From assembly GCF_944377805.1 (NCBI RefSeq), contig NZ_CALWFZ010000003.1, positions 114,714 to 178,713 of the forward strand: 64,000 nt of DNA, written 5' to 3'. Numbering within the stretch: the first letter of the stretch is position 1; each line of letters opens with the position of its first letter. The DNA is from an uncultured Mediterraneibacter sp. (lineage in GTDB: Bacteria; Bacillota; Clostridia; Lachnospirales; Lachnospiraceae). This document shows, piece by piece, positions 38,194 through 45,428 of the stretch. The notes below the pieces were generated by a model. That model made no database searches. It was not told where the DNA came from and saw nothing but the letters and a program-made list of their open reading frames with translations. The translations under genes were made by a program, and so were the position numbers.

Positions 38194-38310
38194 GTCAAGG
38201 AACAAGGCGTAGCCGATACGCCGTAGGGCAGTCCTTGACGGAACGGACACAGCCAACAGTACCATGATACAGCAGAGGACTTGAAAGGTCAGAAACCTTG
38301 CAAGTCCTCT
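38194..38310. other. Structured non-coding segment (replication origin or terminator candidates)
   Basis: Two complex stem-loops lie here. The first pairs gtcaagga (38194-38201) with tccttgac (38232-38239), with an inner ggcgta/tacgcc stem. The second pairs agaggacttg (38274-38283) with caagtcctct (38301-38310), with an inner aaggt/acctt stem. The second can terminate the convergent cargo and regulator genes. The first has no T tract and could be a single-strand replication origin of the element; this is inference. Confidence 0.45.
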
Positions 38311-38316
38311 TGTATG

Positions 38317-39003
38317 TTATAAGGCGTGATGTTTTAGGTACAGTGCTTCTTTTTCGATTTCTTTTTCAAATGCCTTTACATGGAATCCATGTGTGTCATT
38401 GCTGATTTGGAAACAATCATCAGCCTGTGCATAAGAGAGCATGGTAACTTTCGGCTCAAAATTCTTTGTATCTATTCCGTAATAATAAATGACAGCGGTT
38501 TCCAGTACCATCTGAACCGTGTCAAAATCCTTTGTAAAAACCGTGTGCCTGTCTGAATTGAAAAAGTCGGACGGACACTCATAAAATTCGGAACTGTCCT
38601 CTCTCAAAAATATAGGCAGTATGTGCATTTCATTTCCGCTTCGGTTTACCAGAACGTAAAAGCGTGGAATTAGTGCGGAATATTGAGTCATCATGGCGAT
38701 ATACATATCGTTTGAATCATCAAGGAGATATTCGGAACAAGTATTGTTGTAAAAGACATATTGCAGGACAGTATCATTTCCTTGCGGTACGGTCTGCATA
38801 GGTACATTCTCCCCGTAGAGCCACCGCAAGTCCACGTCCAGAGAATTGGCAATCAGTTCCAGTTTATCGGCTTTAGGATTGTACTGTCCTGAGAGGTAGG
38901 AACTGAACGCCCCTTTGCTGATTCCCGTATCTTTTACAATATCAACCTGTTTCTTGTTCTTAGCTTTCATAGCGAATTTAATCCGTTCTGCGATTGTATT
39001 CAT
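38317..39003 (-). CDS. XRE-family transcriptional regulator of the mobile element
   Basis: The 228-residue protein has an N-terminal XRE helix-turn-helix (KNKKQVDIVKDTGISKGAFSSYLSGQYNPKADKLELIANSL, about residues 17-57). The C-terminal 150 residues are a sensor region of unknown type. There is no Ser/Lys LexA-type peptidase pair that I can identify. It is divergent from the transfer genes and probably binds the gttcag/ctgaac repeats between the promoters, acting as a CI/ImmR-like control of excision and transfer. The regulated genes are inferred from layout. Confidence 0.82.
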   Translation of the reverse strand: MNTIAERIKFAMKAKNKKQVDIVKDTGISKGAFSSYLSGQYNPKADKLELIANSLDVDLRWLYGENVPMQTVPQGNDTVLQYVFYNNTCSEYLLDDSNDMYIAMMTQYSALIPRFYVLVNRSGNEMHILPIFLREDSSEFYECPSDFFNSDRHTVFTKDFDTVQMVLETAVIYYYGIDTKNFEPKVTMLSYAQADDCFQISNDTHGFHVKAFEKEIEKEALYLKHHAL

Positions 39004-39123
39004 CTGAAAAATCCCTCACTTTCCACATCTCGTTATAACTTCTCATATCTTATCGTTTAAATCCACTATATCACAAGTTCAGAAAAAAGAAAACAAAAAG
39101 TTCATAAAAAACTAAACTTTCTA

Positions 39124-39178
39124 TTGCAAACTGAAAAGTATTGTGCTATGATACAATTAAGTTCAGAAATAACTGAAC
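39124..39178 (+). promoter_or_regulatory. Transfer-operon promoter and regulator operator
   Basis: TTGCAA (39124-39129), 17 bp, TATGAT (39147-39152). The inverted repeat gttcag (39161-39166) and ctgaac (39173-39178) covers the start region. Further gttcag-like half-sites (agttcag at 39076, agttcat at 39109) sit toward the regulator gene, which fits autoregulation. The region 39004-39123 otherwise shows no gene. Confidence 0.6.
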
Positions 39179-39254
39179 TATATGACGTCATATAAAAAGA
39201 ACTGAAAATAAAAGAAAGCTGTCCTATCGGCAGGACGGGGAGAAAGGAAACGAT

Positions 39255-39578
39255 ATGGAAATTACATTGACAAAAGAACAGGTAAGGGAAGCCTTTGGAG
39301 AACTCCGCTATATGGGAGCTGACGTTTGTTACCGCTATGACAGGGAGAACAAGAAGAAAACCGAGGAAGTGGAAGCCTTAAAACTTCATCTTGGGAGCAT
39401 GAAGTTAGGAAACAGCGTGGACATTCGTTTGGAAGCAACGGAGCTTCCAAAGATTGAGCCGTATTCTGTGGTTGAACTGGACGGGGCAGTCTATTCTCCT
39501 TATGTGCAGAGAGGAAACTTCCCTGTGCTGGTGGAGCGGATTACCTGTAAAGGAATCCGTAGTATTTCAAACAAATAG
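39255..39578 (+). CDS. DUF961 (YdcP/HelP-like) conjugation-associated protein
   Basis: The 107-residue protein has the DUF961 pattern: FGELRYMGADVCYRYDRENKKKTEEVEALKLHL followed by a beta-rich half ending YVQRGNFPVLVERITCKGI. In ICEBs1 the related HelP protein aids helicase unwinding of element DNA during rolling-circle replication. Here it precedes the relaxase by 93 bases, matching the order in Tn916 and ICEBs1. The match is by pattern, without an alignment. Confidence 0.65.
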   Translation: MEITLTKEQVREAFGELRYMGADVCYRYDRENKKKTEEVEALKLHLGSMKLGNSVDIRLEATELPKIEPYSVVELDGAVYSPYVQRGNFPVLVERITCKGIRSISNK

Positions 39579-39671
39579 GCATAGGCGGTCAAAGTTCCTG
39601 TCCCCATTCTGACGTACCAGACGGCAGGTTGGGGGCAGGACAGCGGCAACGCCGTTGTAAGGTAAGGGGGT

Positions 39672-40754
39672 ATGATTCGTTTGGAAGAAAGAAACGGAGA
39701 TTTTCTTCCAGAACTCCCCTATACTAACAGGGGAGTAATACGGCAGAAAGAGGAATTATCGGCATTGATAGACTGGTGTCAGATAACCATAAAAGACGTT
39801 CCTCTTGAGGAAGTCATAGAACAGGTGCTTAGAATCCCGTTAGAACTTATGGAAGTGACTGGCTGTCAGAAAGGGATTGCAGGACATGAGCTGGTAGCGG
39901 TGTTTGATAACATTAAAGTGCTGAAACCTACGGGAAAAGCACAGTATCAGGGATTTCAGATTTTGATGAGCGGTTCAGGGTGCAGAAATTATGAAAATTT
40001 TCTGCAACTGAATGAGGAAACATGGTTTGATTTTTTGAAGCGTGTAAGCCGTTATCATGTGAATTTTCCAAGGATTGATCTGGCGATTGACGACAGAAAA
40101 CCTTATCTGAGCATTCCTGTACTGATACAGCGGACAAAAGAGGGACTGCTGTCAGGCAAGATGAGAGAAGTGGATTTTCATGATTCAGGCGAACTGAAAG
40201 AAGATGTTTATCAAAGCAAGGGCGGGAGTCTTTATATTGGGAGTTCAGCAAGCAATTTGAGATTTGTATTCTATGAAAAGGGATATGAACAGAATAAAAA
40301 ATATGGAAAAGAGTTAGAGGAAAACTGGAACAGGTATGAACTCAGATTCCGGCAGGAAATGGCGGTCAGTGCAGTACATGAATTATTGGAATATCAAGAT
40401 GTGGCAAGGCTGGCAATGGAAGTGCTGAACAGCAAGATACGGTTTTTAGAATATCCGGCAGACTGTGCGACTACCCGGAAAAGGCTTTATCCTACTTACG
40501 GCGCATGGGCGGAACTGATGAAAGATATAGGCAAAGCAAAACTTACCATGCAACCACAGGAAAAAAGCCTGCAAAGAGTGTGGGATTGGCTGGAAAGAAG
40601 CGTTGCTCCGTCATTGAAGCTGTTCTCGGAACTGGGTAAGATTGAGAAAAAAGATTATATAGGAAATTTGATAGAAAATGGGAAAATGAACATTACACAG
40701 AGAAAGCTGTATGACGATTATATAAAGGCACGATATTTTGGAGAAAGGGGGTAA
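39672..40754 (+). CDS. Rep_trans-type relaxase / replication initiator (NicK/Orf20-like, MOBT)
   Basis: The 360-residue protein matches the Rep_trans family: DWCQITIKDVPLEEV early, HVNFPRIDLAIDDRKPYLSI with the paired acidic residues, VYQSKGGSLYIGSSASNLRFVFYEKGYEQ and RYELRFRQEMA, which hold the catalytic region. Such proteins nick oriT, attach to the 5' end and lead element DNA into a recipient; they also drive rolling-circle replication. An oriT-like inverted repeat lies inside its own first codons. It overlaps the excisionase ORF. It probably depends on a helper element for transfer. Confidence 0.88.
   Translation: MIRLEERNGDFLPELPYTNRGVIRQKEELSALIDWCQITIKDVPLEEVIEQVLRIPLELMEVTGCQKGIAGHELVAVFDNIKVLKPTGKAQYQGFQILMSGSGCRNYENFLQLNEETWFDFLKRVSRYHVNFPRIDLAIDDRKPYLSIPVLIQRTKEGLLSGKMREVDFHDSGELKEDVYQSKGGSLYIGSSASNLRFVFYEKGYEQNKKYGKELEENWNRYELRFRQEMAVSAVHELLEYQDVARLAMEVLNSKIRFLEYPADCATTRKRLYPTYGAWAELMKDIGKAKLTMQPQEKSLQRVWDWLERSVAPSLKLFSELGKIEKKDYIGNLIENGKMNITQRKLYDDYIKARYFGERG
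39713..39736 (+). other. oriT/nic-site candidate
   Basis: The inverted repeat actcccct (39713-39720) and aggggagt (39729-39736) encloses atactaac. The ctaacagggg portion closely recalls the nic regions of Tn916 and ICEBs1. As in ICEBs1, it lies inside the 5' end of the relaxase gene. Confidence 0.65.
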
Positions 40755-40938
40755 TTCCATAGATAAGGCATTATTAAATTTGTCAGAATTTTGTGAGTAT
40801 ATGGGGATTGGAAAAACAAAGGCAAGAGAATTGCTGAACAATCCTAAGAATAAATTTACGGTACGCATTGGAAACCGGCTGTATGCCAACAAAAAGTGTC
40901 TTGACGAATGGCTGGAATATCAATGCAAAAGAGCTTGA
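40738..40938 (+). CDS. xis: Excisionase (Xis-like winged-helix protein)
   Basis: This small protein (66 residues from the TTG at 40738) has LNLSEFCEYMGIGKTKARELLNNPKNKFTVRIGNRLYANKKCLDEWLE, a MerR/excisionase-type helix-turn-helix. It would bend attachment-site DNA and steer the integrase toward excision. The start is unclear: the TTG at 40738 has no good ribosome site and overlaps the relaxase, whereas GAAAGGGGG at 40743 sits eight bases before an in-frame ATA at 40759, a rare start. The function call rests on its fold and its position between relaxase and integrase. Confidence 0.78.
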   Translation: MEKGGNSIDKALLNLSEFCEYMGIGKTKARELLNNPKNKFTVRIGNRLYANKKCLDEWLEYQCKRA

Positions 40939-41019
40939 AAAGAAACAGGAGCGCAGATATAATGAGAATTGAAATATTTGCTTTGCCGTTTTCTTTCACG
41001 GAAAGAAAGGAAAATCGGT

Positions 41020-42222
41020 ATGGGTAAAGATTTAAAGGGCAGAGACTTAGGCAAAGGGATTTCTCAGAGAGCAGACGGACGATTTATCGCAAGATTTACA
41101 AGCAGGACAGGAAAAAGGATTACGCTCTACGATTTCAAACTGAATGAATTAAAGAGAAAACTGCGTGAAGCGATTTATGAAGATGAACATGGTTTGAACG
41201 GCAATGGAGAAAGTATTACCTTAAATGCGTGGTATGTGACGTGGACAGAGCTATACAAAAAGAAAACCGTTAAAATGACGACAATCTATAAGAACCACAG
41301 TTACTATAACGCAAGGGTGAGAGATTCTATCGGAAAAATGTATTTGCAGGATATAAAAACCTATCACGTTCAGAAATTTTTGAATGACCTGTTGGACAGC
41401 GGACTTTCTCACGGGACGGTTTCTAATATCCGGTTTATGCTGAGTGATATGTTTGATAAGGCGATATTGAGCGAATACATTCGGAAAAATCCCTGTGTCG
41501 GCGTAGAAATGCCAAAAGAAGTAAAGACAGAACGGCGTGTATTATCCAGAGAAGAACAGGAAAAATTCTTTTCTTTTGCGTCTTCTTACATACATATCAA
41601 TGTTCTGAAGTTTGCTGTTACAACAGGATGCCGGATTGGAGAGATACTTGGGCTGAAATGGGAAGACTGTGATTTTGAAAGACGTGAAATCACAATCAAC
41701 AAAACAATCCATTATTCAAAGGCTTCCAGTCCTGTCGAGGGTTCAAAATTCTTTTATACAACGGCGAAGACGGAATCGAGCAACCGTGTTATTCCTATGA
41801 CGGACGAAGTATATGGAATTTTACAGAATCAGAAGATAAAGCAGACAGAACAGAAGATGTGGAAACGGTCTTTATGGAAACAGCATAAGGAATTTAAGAA
41901 TCTCGTGTTTACCAGCGAAGACGGTTCGCCGATTTATTACAGTAATATCAACGGAGCGATTAAGGACTATATAGCGAAAATCAACGTGGTGGAAATCGCA
42001 CTGGCGAAAGAAGAAAAACGAGAGCCACAGATTTTCAAGCCCTTTACCTGTCATACTCTGCGACATACATACGCTACAAGGTGTTATGAAAATGGAGTAG
42101 ACCAACAGGTAGTGCAGAAGTTGTTAGGTCATTCTTCGCTGGCAATGACAACAGATTTGTACACGCATGTATCAGAAAACAGGAAAAAAGAAGAAGTAGC
42201 TGAATTGAAAATTCTGGCTTAA
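41020..42222 (+). CDS. int: Tyrosine recombinase integrase (Tn916 Int family)
   Basis: The 400-residue protein has an N-terminal arm-binding domain ([27 protein letters not shown], about 13-40), a core-binding SAM-like domain (about 65-165) and a catalytic domain with Arg in [15 protein letters not shown], the [11 protein letters not shown] box and Tyr in LYTHVSEN. All catalytic residues are present, so it should be active. The ATG at 41020 follows GAAAGGA; the upstream TTG at 40969 lacks a site. The gene ends 75 bp from attR. Arm-type repeats lie immediately after its stop codon. Confidence 0.95.
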   Translation: MGKDLKGRDLGKGISQRADGRFIARFTSRTGKRITLYDFKLNELKRKLREAIYEDEHGLNGNGESITLNAWYVTWTELYKKKTVKMTTIYKNHSYYNARVRDSIGKMYLQDIKTYHVQKFLNDLLDSGLSHGTVSNIRFMLSDMFDKAILSEYIRKNPCVGVEMPKEVKTERRVLSREEQEKFFSFASSYIHINVLKFAVTTGCRIGEILGLKWEDCDFERREITINKTIHYSKASSPVEGSKFFYTTAKTESSNRVIPMTDEVYGILQNQKIKQTEQKMWKRSLWKQHKEFKNLVFTSEDGSPIYYSNINGAIKDYIAKINVVEIALAKEEKREPQIFKPFTCHTLRHTYATRCYENGVDQQVVQKLLGHSSLAMTTDLYTHVSENRKKEEVAELKILA

Positions 42223-42224
42223 AA

Positions 42225-42245
42225 TTGGAGTAAAAATGGAGTAAA
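42225..42245 (+). repeat. Right-end integrase arm-site candidates
   Basis: Two decamers, ttggagtaaa (42225-42234) and atggagtaaa (42236-42245), match the three near the left end. Confidence 0.55.
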
Positions 42246-42296
42246 TCCTGAAATAAGTACAAAAAACAGCGCAAAATAGGCATTTTCAGGCGGATA

Positions 42297-42317
42297 TAAA
42301 TATCGTAATGAAATAAT
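42297..42317 (+). repeat. attR, right copy of the 21-bp direct repeat
   Basis: Identical to 36276-36296. Beyond it, 42318-42386 still resembles the element left end (agtaaatatttgaagg versus agtaaatatttcaaag), which hints at remains of an earlier insertion. Confidence 0.88.
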
Positions 42318-42386
42318 CTGGGAGAAAATCTCACAACAGACTTTTAAACGGGGTGAATTTGAAGTAAATATTTGAAGGCGTAAAAG

Positions 42387-42422
42387 AATAGCACAAGTAG
42401 TGGAGACATTACTTGTGCTATT
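42387..42422 (-). terminator. Terminator of the esterase gene
   Basis: A perfect 13-bp stem, aatagcacaagta (42387-42399) with its inverse (42410-42422), is followed on the minus strand by ctttta. Confidence 0.8.
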
Positions 42423-42459
42423 AGATTCCAAATATCTTTGCTGGGGATTAAAATTGAAG

Positions 42460-43494
42460 CTATTTCCAGATCCAGCACAATCCGTTATAGAAATATTCCA
42501 TCGCATATTCTCCGCTGTGGGTGCCGCCCTCATGTTCCAGAAAGCAGAGGTTTCCCTCTCTTTCATTATCAGCATACCGGAAGGTTCCGTCATTTACCTC
42601 TGCCATTGCCATTATCTGATTCTTAAATGCCGAATAAGCAAAATCATTTGTGCCCGACGCAGCGAAGATAAAAAAATCAGTCCATTCATATCCTGAATTT
42701 TGTACAATGTCCGCCATATATTCTCCGTCTGAAGTAAGGCTGCCGCTGGACGGCATAAAATAGCGGAAATAATCAAGACAGTACTGAAAAGTCCGCCATG
42801 TGGCTACGGATCCCATAGAGAATCCGCAGAAAGCACGGTGATCCCGTGATAATTTCAGACCTTCCGGATCAGTAGTCTGAGCATAAGTACTGTAGGTTTC
42901 TTCAACAGCGGGAATCAGATCATTAATCAGTTCGTTGTGATAGTTTTCAGTCAGACGGATCGCCAGAGAGTAGTCAGAACTGTCTGTGCTGCTTTCGTTA
43001 TTGTAAGTTGGACACACTACGATCATGGGAAGTATCTTTCCGTCTGACATGGCGTGATCCAGGACATTTTTAAATACGTTCGGACGATCAGGGGTACCGA
43101 GATAGGTGGTCTCGTCGCTCCATCCGCCATGCATCAGATAGAATACATTGTATTCCGTATCCTGAGAGTAGCCATAAGGCAGATATACAATCGCTCTTTT
43201 GTGAAGGGATATGTCGCCTCTGTCATAAGTCATGGATTCATATGTATCATATTCCAGTTCAACGAGAGTTCCCGGTTTATCGGAAGGAGAAGTATAATTC
43301 CCTGGTATTGTCTCAAGAGTTTCCGTCAATGCGGAGCTGGTAATTACATTATCGTTCATCGTTGTCACCTCATCTGCGGTTTCTTCCGGGCCTTCTGCAT
43401 CTCCTACGGTTTGTCTGTCGGAAGAGAGGGATCTGCACCCGGATACAAGTAAGATTATAATAAGAATGCATAAGAACGGTCTGAAATTTTTCAC
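42460..43494 (-). CDS. Secreted lipoprotein esterase (CE1 / putative esterase family)
   Basis: The 344-residue protein has a lipoprotein signal with lipobox LVSGC at about residues 16-20, a Ser/Thr/Glu-rich linker, then an alpha/beta-hydrolase of the esterase D / feruloyl and acetyl xylan esterase group: YNVFYLMHGGWSDETTY (oxyanion region), the nucleophile elbow GFSMGS, and a catalytic His in HEGGTHSGEYAMEYF. It would act outside the cell on ester-linked groups of plant polysaccharides or host glycans. It is monocistronic, divergent from the microcompartment genes and just outside attR, so it belongs to the host chromosome. Confidence 0.88.
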   Translation of the reverse strand: MKNFRPFLCILIIILLVSGCRSLSSDRQTVGDAEGPEETADEVTTMNDNVITSSALTETLETIPGNYTSPSDKPGTLVELEYDTYESMTYDRGDISLHKRAIVYLPYGYSQDTEYNVFYLMHGGWSDETTYLGTPDRPNVFKNVLDHAMSDGKILPMIVVCPTYNNESSTDSSDYSLAIRLTENYHNELINDLIPAVEETYSTYAQTTDPEGLKLSRDHRAFCGFSMGSVATWRTFQYCLDYFRYFMPSSGSLTSDGEYMADIVQNSGYEWTDFFIFAASGTNDFAYSAFKNQIMAMAEVNDGTFRYADNEREGNLCFLEHEGGTHSGEYAMEYFYNGLCWIWK

Positions 43495-43622
43495 TGTATT
43501 ACCTCCTTCGTTTCTGTTATCTATTTTAATTTACTGGAGGCGGATAAAGAAGAGACGTTTTGGTTATGCAGTAGAAACCTGCGGGTTGTGGCAACTATAT
43601 TGTTCCGCAGCGATGTAACAGC

Positions 43623-43651
43623 TTGACAGATAAAAACTGTGAGAGTATGAT
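43623..43651 (+). promoter_or_regulatory. Promoter of the EutS-EutS-EutP cluster
   Basis: TTGACA (43623-43628), 17 bp, TATGAT (43646-43651). A small stem tcagac/gtctga (43663-43678) follows in the leader. GGAGAGAGG precedes the first ATG. Confidence 0.7.
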
Positions 43652-43711
43652 TTTATTAAATCAGACTGCCGTCTGACCCGGCGGATACACAGGAGAGAGA
43701 GGAATATATCA

Positions 43712-44077
43712 ATGTCAAATGATCATGGAGAACAGATAAGAATTGTACAGGAGACTGTAGCGGGAAAAGAAATTACGTTTGCGCATGTCATGGGCGGACC
43801 GGCTCCGATTATCTATCAGAAACTGGGATTAAATCCCCAGCTGGACTACCGCTCATCAGCTATCGGAATTATGAATATGACTCCGCCGGAGTCGGCAGTT
43901 ATTGCGTCAGATATTGCGGTCAAGAGCGGAAATGTTTATCTTGGCTTTGCGGATCGTTTTACAGGAACGCTGATCATTACGGGAGAGATTTCAGACGTCA
44001 CTACAGCCATGACGGAGATCGTGGACTATTTTCGGGATTCACTCGGATATGTCGTCTGCAATATAACAAAGAGATAG
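43712..44077 (+). CDS. eutS: EutS/PduU-family microcompartment shell protein (first)
   Basis: The 121-residue protein is a circularly permuted BMC shell protein: RIVQETVAGKEITFAHVMGGPAPIIYQKLGLN, then SAIGIMNMTPPESAVIASDIAVKSGNVYLGFADRFTGTLIITGEIS. EutS/PduU hexamers form minor facets of microcompartment shells and may close with a small beta-barrel pore. It begins a short operon with a second EutS-like gene 11 bp downstream and an eutP-like GTPase. No metabolic enzyme genes are nearby. Confidence 0.92.
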   Translation: MSNDHGEQIRIVQETVAGKEITFAHVMGGPAPIIYQKLGLNPQLDYRSSAIGIMNMTPPESAVIASDIAVKSGNVYLGFADRFTGTLIITGEISDVTTAMTEIVDYFRDSLGYVVCNITKR

Positions 44078-44088
44078 GAAGTGCGGCT

Positions 44089-44517
44089 ATGGCTCAGATA
44101 ACAAAGGAGGAACTGCTGGAGAAGCTGTTCCGGGATGATTATGAACATCTGAAAGGCAGAAAGCTGCGCCTGACCCGTGTCAGAGTTCCGGGAAAAGAAG
44201 TATGCCTTGCCCATATTATTAATCCGTCAGATGTCCGGATCTATCAGAATCTGGCACTGCATATCGGAGTACATGAGGGAGAGGATCATACAGGAGAATC
44301 AATTGGCCTGATCCGGTTTACTCCCTGGGAAGCTGTTGTGGTGGCAGCGGACGTTGCGATGAAAAGCGCCCACATAGAGATCGGCTTTATGGATCGGTTC
44401 TGCGGTTCTCTGATCATTCTGGGCGGGCTGGCAGAAGTACAGACGGCGGTAGAGGAAGTTGTCAGATTTTTCGGTGAAGTGCTCGGTTTTCAGACTTGTG
44501 AAATTCACAGAAGTTAG
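44089..44517 (+). CDS. eutS: EutS/PduU-family microcompartment shell protein (second)
   Basis: The 142-residue protein is a second permuted BMC domain with an N-terminal extension of about 25 charged residues (ITKEELLEKLFRDDYEHLKGRK). The core has LTRVRVPGKEVCLAHIINP and IGLIRFTPWEAVVVAADVAMKSAHIEIGFMDRFCGSLIILGGL. It is clearly paralogous to the first shell protein, yet different enough to form separate or mixed hexamers. The extension is longer than in typical EutS and might bind a cargo or the inner shell. Confidence 0.9.
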   Translation: MAQITKEELLEKLFRDDYEHLKGRKLRLTRVRVPGKEVCLAHIINPSDVRIYQNLALHIGVHEGEDHTGESIGLIRFTPWEAVVVAADVAMKSAHIEIGFMDRFCGSLIILGGLAEVQTAVEEVVRFFGEVLGFQTCEIHRS

Positions 44518-44567
44518 AATATATCCGGGATTTCAGAACATATCACAAAACCAGGTAAGGTAGAAAC

Positions 44568-45095
44568 ATGAAGAAAATATTTCTGATGGGCAGGAGTGAA
44601 GCGGGCAAGACCTCCCTTACACAGGCGCTCAAAGGTGAAGAACTTCACTATATAAAAACACAGTATACGAATACGGAAGACGATACGATTGATTCTCCGG
44701 GAGAATATGCGGAGTCCAAGAGGTTCAGCGTCGGGCTTGCCTGCTTTTCGTTTGAAGCGGACGTAGTGGCTATCGTTCAGGCGGCAGACGAACCCTTTAA
44801 TCTGTTCGGGGACAGCAGCCGGGCGTTTATCCAGCGCCCGCTTATCGGTATTATCACGAAGATCGATTCCCCTTATGCCAATATTCCGATGGTCAGGCAG
44901 TGGCTGATCAATGCAGGCTGCGAACGTATTTTCATGGTGAATAATGTGACGAGAGAAGGTGTCGATGAGCTGCTTGAGTACCTGCAGGAAGACGAGCCGC
45001 ACCTGACATTGGAACAGGCAATGTTTAAACAGCAGCTGGGGCTGAATGAATGGGATCCGCTTCCGGAGGGGGTGGAATATCCGGAAGGGATATAG
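44568..45095 (+). CDS. eutP: EutP/PduV-family GTPase
   Basis: The 175-residue Ras-like P-loop GTPase has FLMGRSEAGKTSLTQAL (Walker A, about residues 5-21), DSPGEYAE (switch II DxPG) and the guanine-specificity motif TKID. EutP/PduV proteins are associated with ethanolamine and propanediol microcompartments and may position them in the cell or have acetate-kinase-like activity. Here the gene closes a three-gene cluster without enzymes. A terminator follows. Confidence 0.93.
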   Translation: MKKIFLMGRSEAGKTSLTQALKGEELHYIKTQYTNTEDDTIDSPGEYAESKRFSVGLACFSFEADVVAIVQAADEPFNLFGDSSRAFIQRPLIGIITKIDSPYANIPMVRQWLINAGCERIFMVNNVTREGVDELLEYLQEDEPHLTLEQAMFKQQLGLNEWDPLPEGVEYPEGI

Positions 45096-45120
45096 ACACG
45101 TTTGACAAAAAGACACTGAG

Positions 45121-45152
45121 GACAGTTGATATTATATCAGCTGTCTTTTTTT
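45121..45152 (+). terminator. Terminator of the eutS-eutS-eutP cluster
   Basis: The stem gacagttga (45121-45129) pairs with tcagctgtc (45137-45145), followed by seven T residues. Confidence 0.87.
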
Positions 45153-45195
45153 GTGCCGTCGACGAGTCAAAGTCCGGGCTTGTCCGAGATTTTGC
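45151..45195 (+). repeat. Dispersed terminator-associated repeat, copy 4 (5' part only)
   Basis: It again begins in the terminator T tract (ttgtgccgtcgacgag) and matches copy 1 through gtccgggcttgtccgaga, then diverges. The 3' hairpin is missing. Confidence 0.6.
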
Positions 45196-45220
45196 CTAAA
45201 ACAAGTACAATATCAGTAAA

Positions 45221-45340
45221 AATAGACAAAATACAAATAAGAAAACTGTAAAAAAATAACGAAATGCACACAGATAACTCTAAAAGGAACACCAGTCCTA
45301 TTATAAAGAGAGACATTCATTATAATTTATATTACAAGTT
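45221..45340 (+). promoter_or_regulatory. Shared promoter block, copy A, upstream of the yibE/F gene
   Basis: About 120 bp align with 51842-51966. Shared pieces are aatagacaaa, aaactgtaaaaaa, ataac-aaatgca, agtcctatta, agacat and ttataatttat, then acaagttt. The tataat at 45331 is the likely -10 box. No good -35 is seen at the expected spacing, so an activator bound around agtcctatta is likely. Confidence 0.6.
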
Positions 45341-45428
45341 TAATTTTGATTTTACAGAAAGCTTGGAGTGATTTAACAGTACTTTTTTAAAATATTCGTC
45401 AGATTTCATTATGGAAGGACAGCGGAAA

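Larger units (their letters stand above)
36276..42317 (+). mobile_element. Integrative mobilizable element (Tn916/ICEBs1-like core) inserted at the 3' end of leuS
   Basis: A 21-bp direct repeat bounds about 6 kb. The interval holds, in order, a cargo ATPase gene, an XRE regulator on the opposite strand, a DUF961 protein, a NicK/Orf20-like relaxase with an oriT-like repeat, an excisionase and a tyrosine integrase. The integrase lies next to the right end, as usual. There are no type IV secretion genes and no coupling ATPase, so transfer would need a helper conjugative element. The cargo part is visibly A/T-richer than the flanking housekeeping genes. Confidence 0.85.

Noticed and set aside
43712-44517. 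Part of a full ethanolamine-utilisation operon
   Set aside because: No eutA, eutB, eutC, dehydrogenase or other shell genes are adjacent; only the three-gene satellite is supported.
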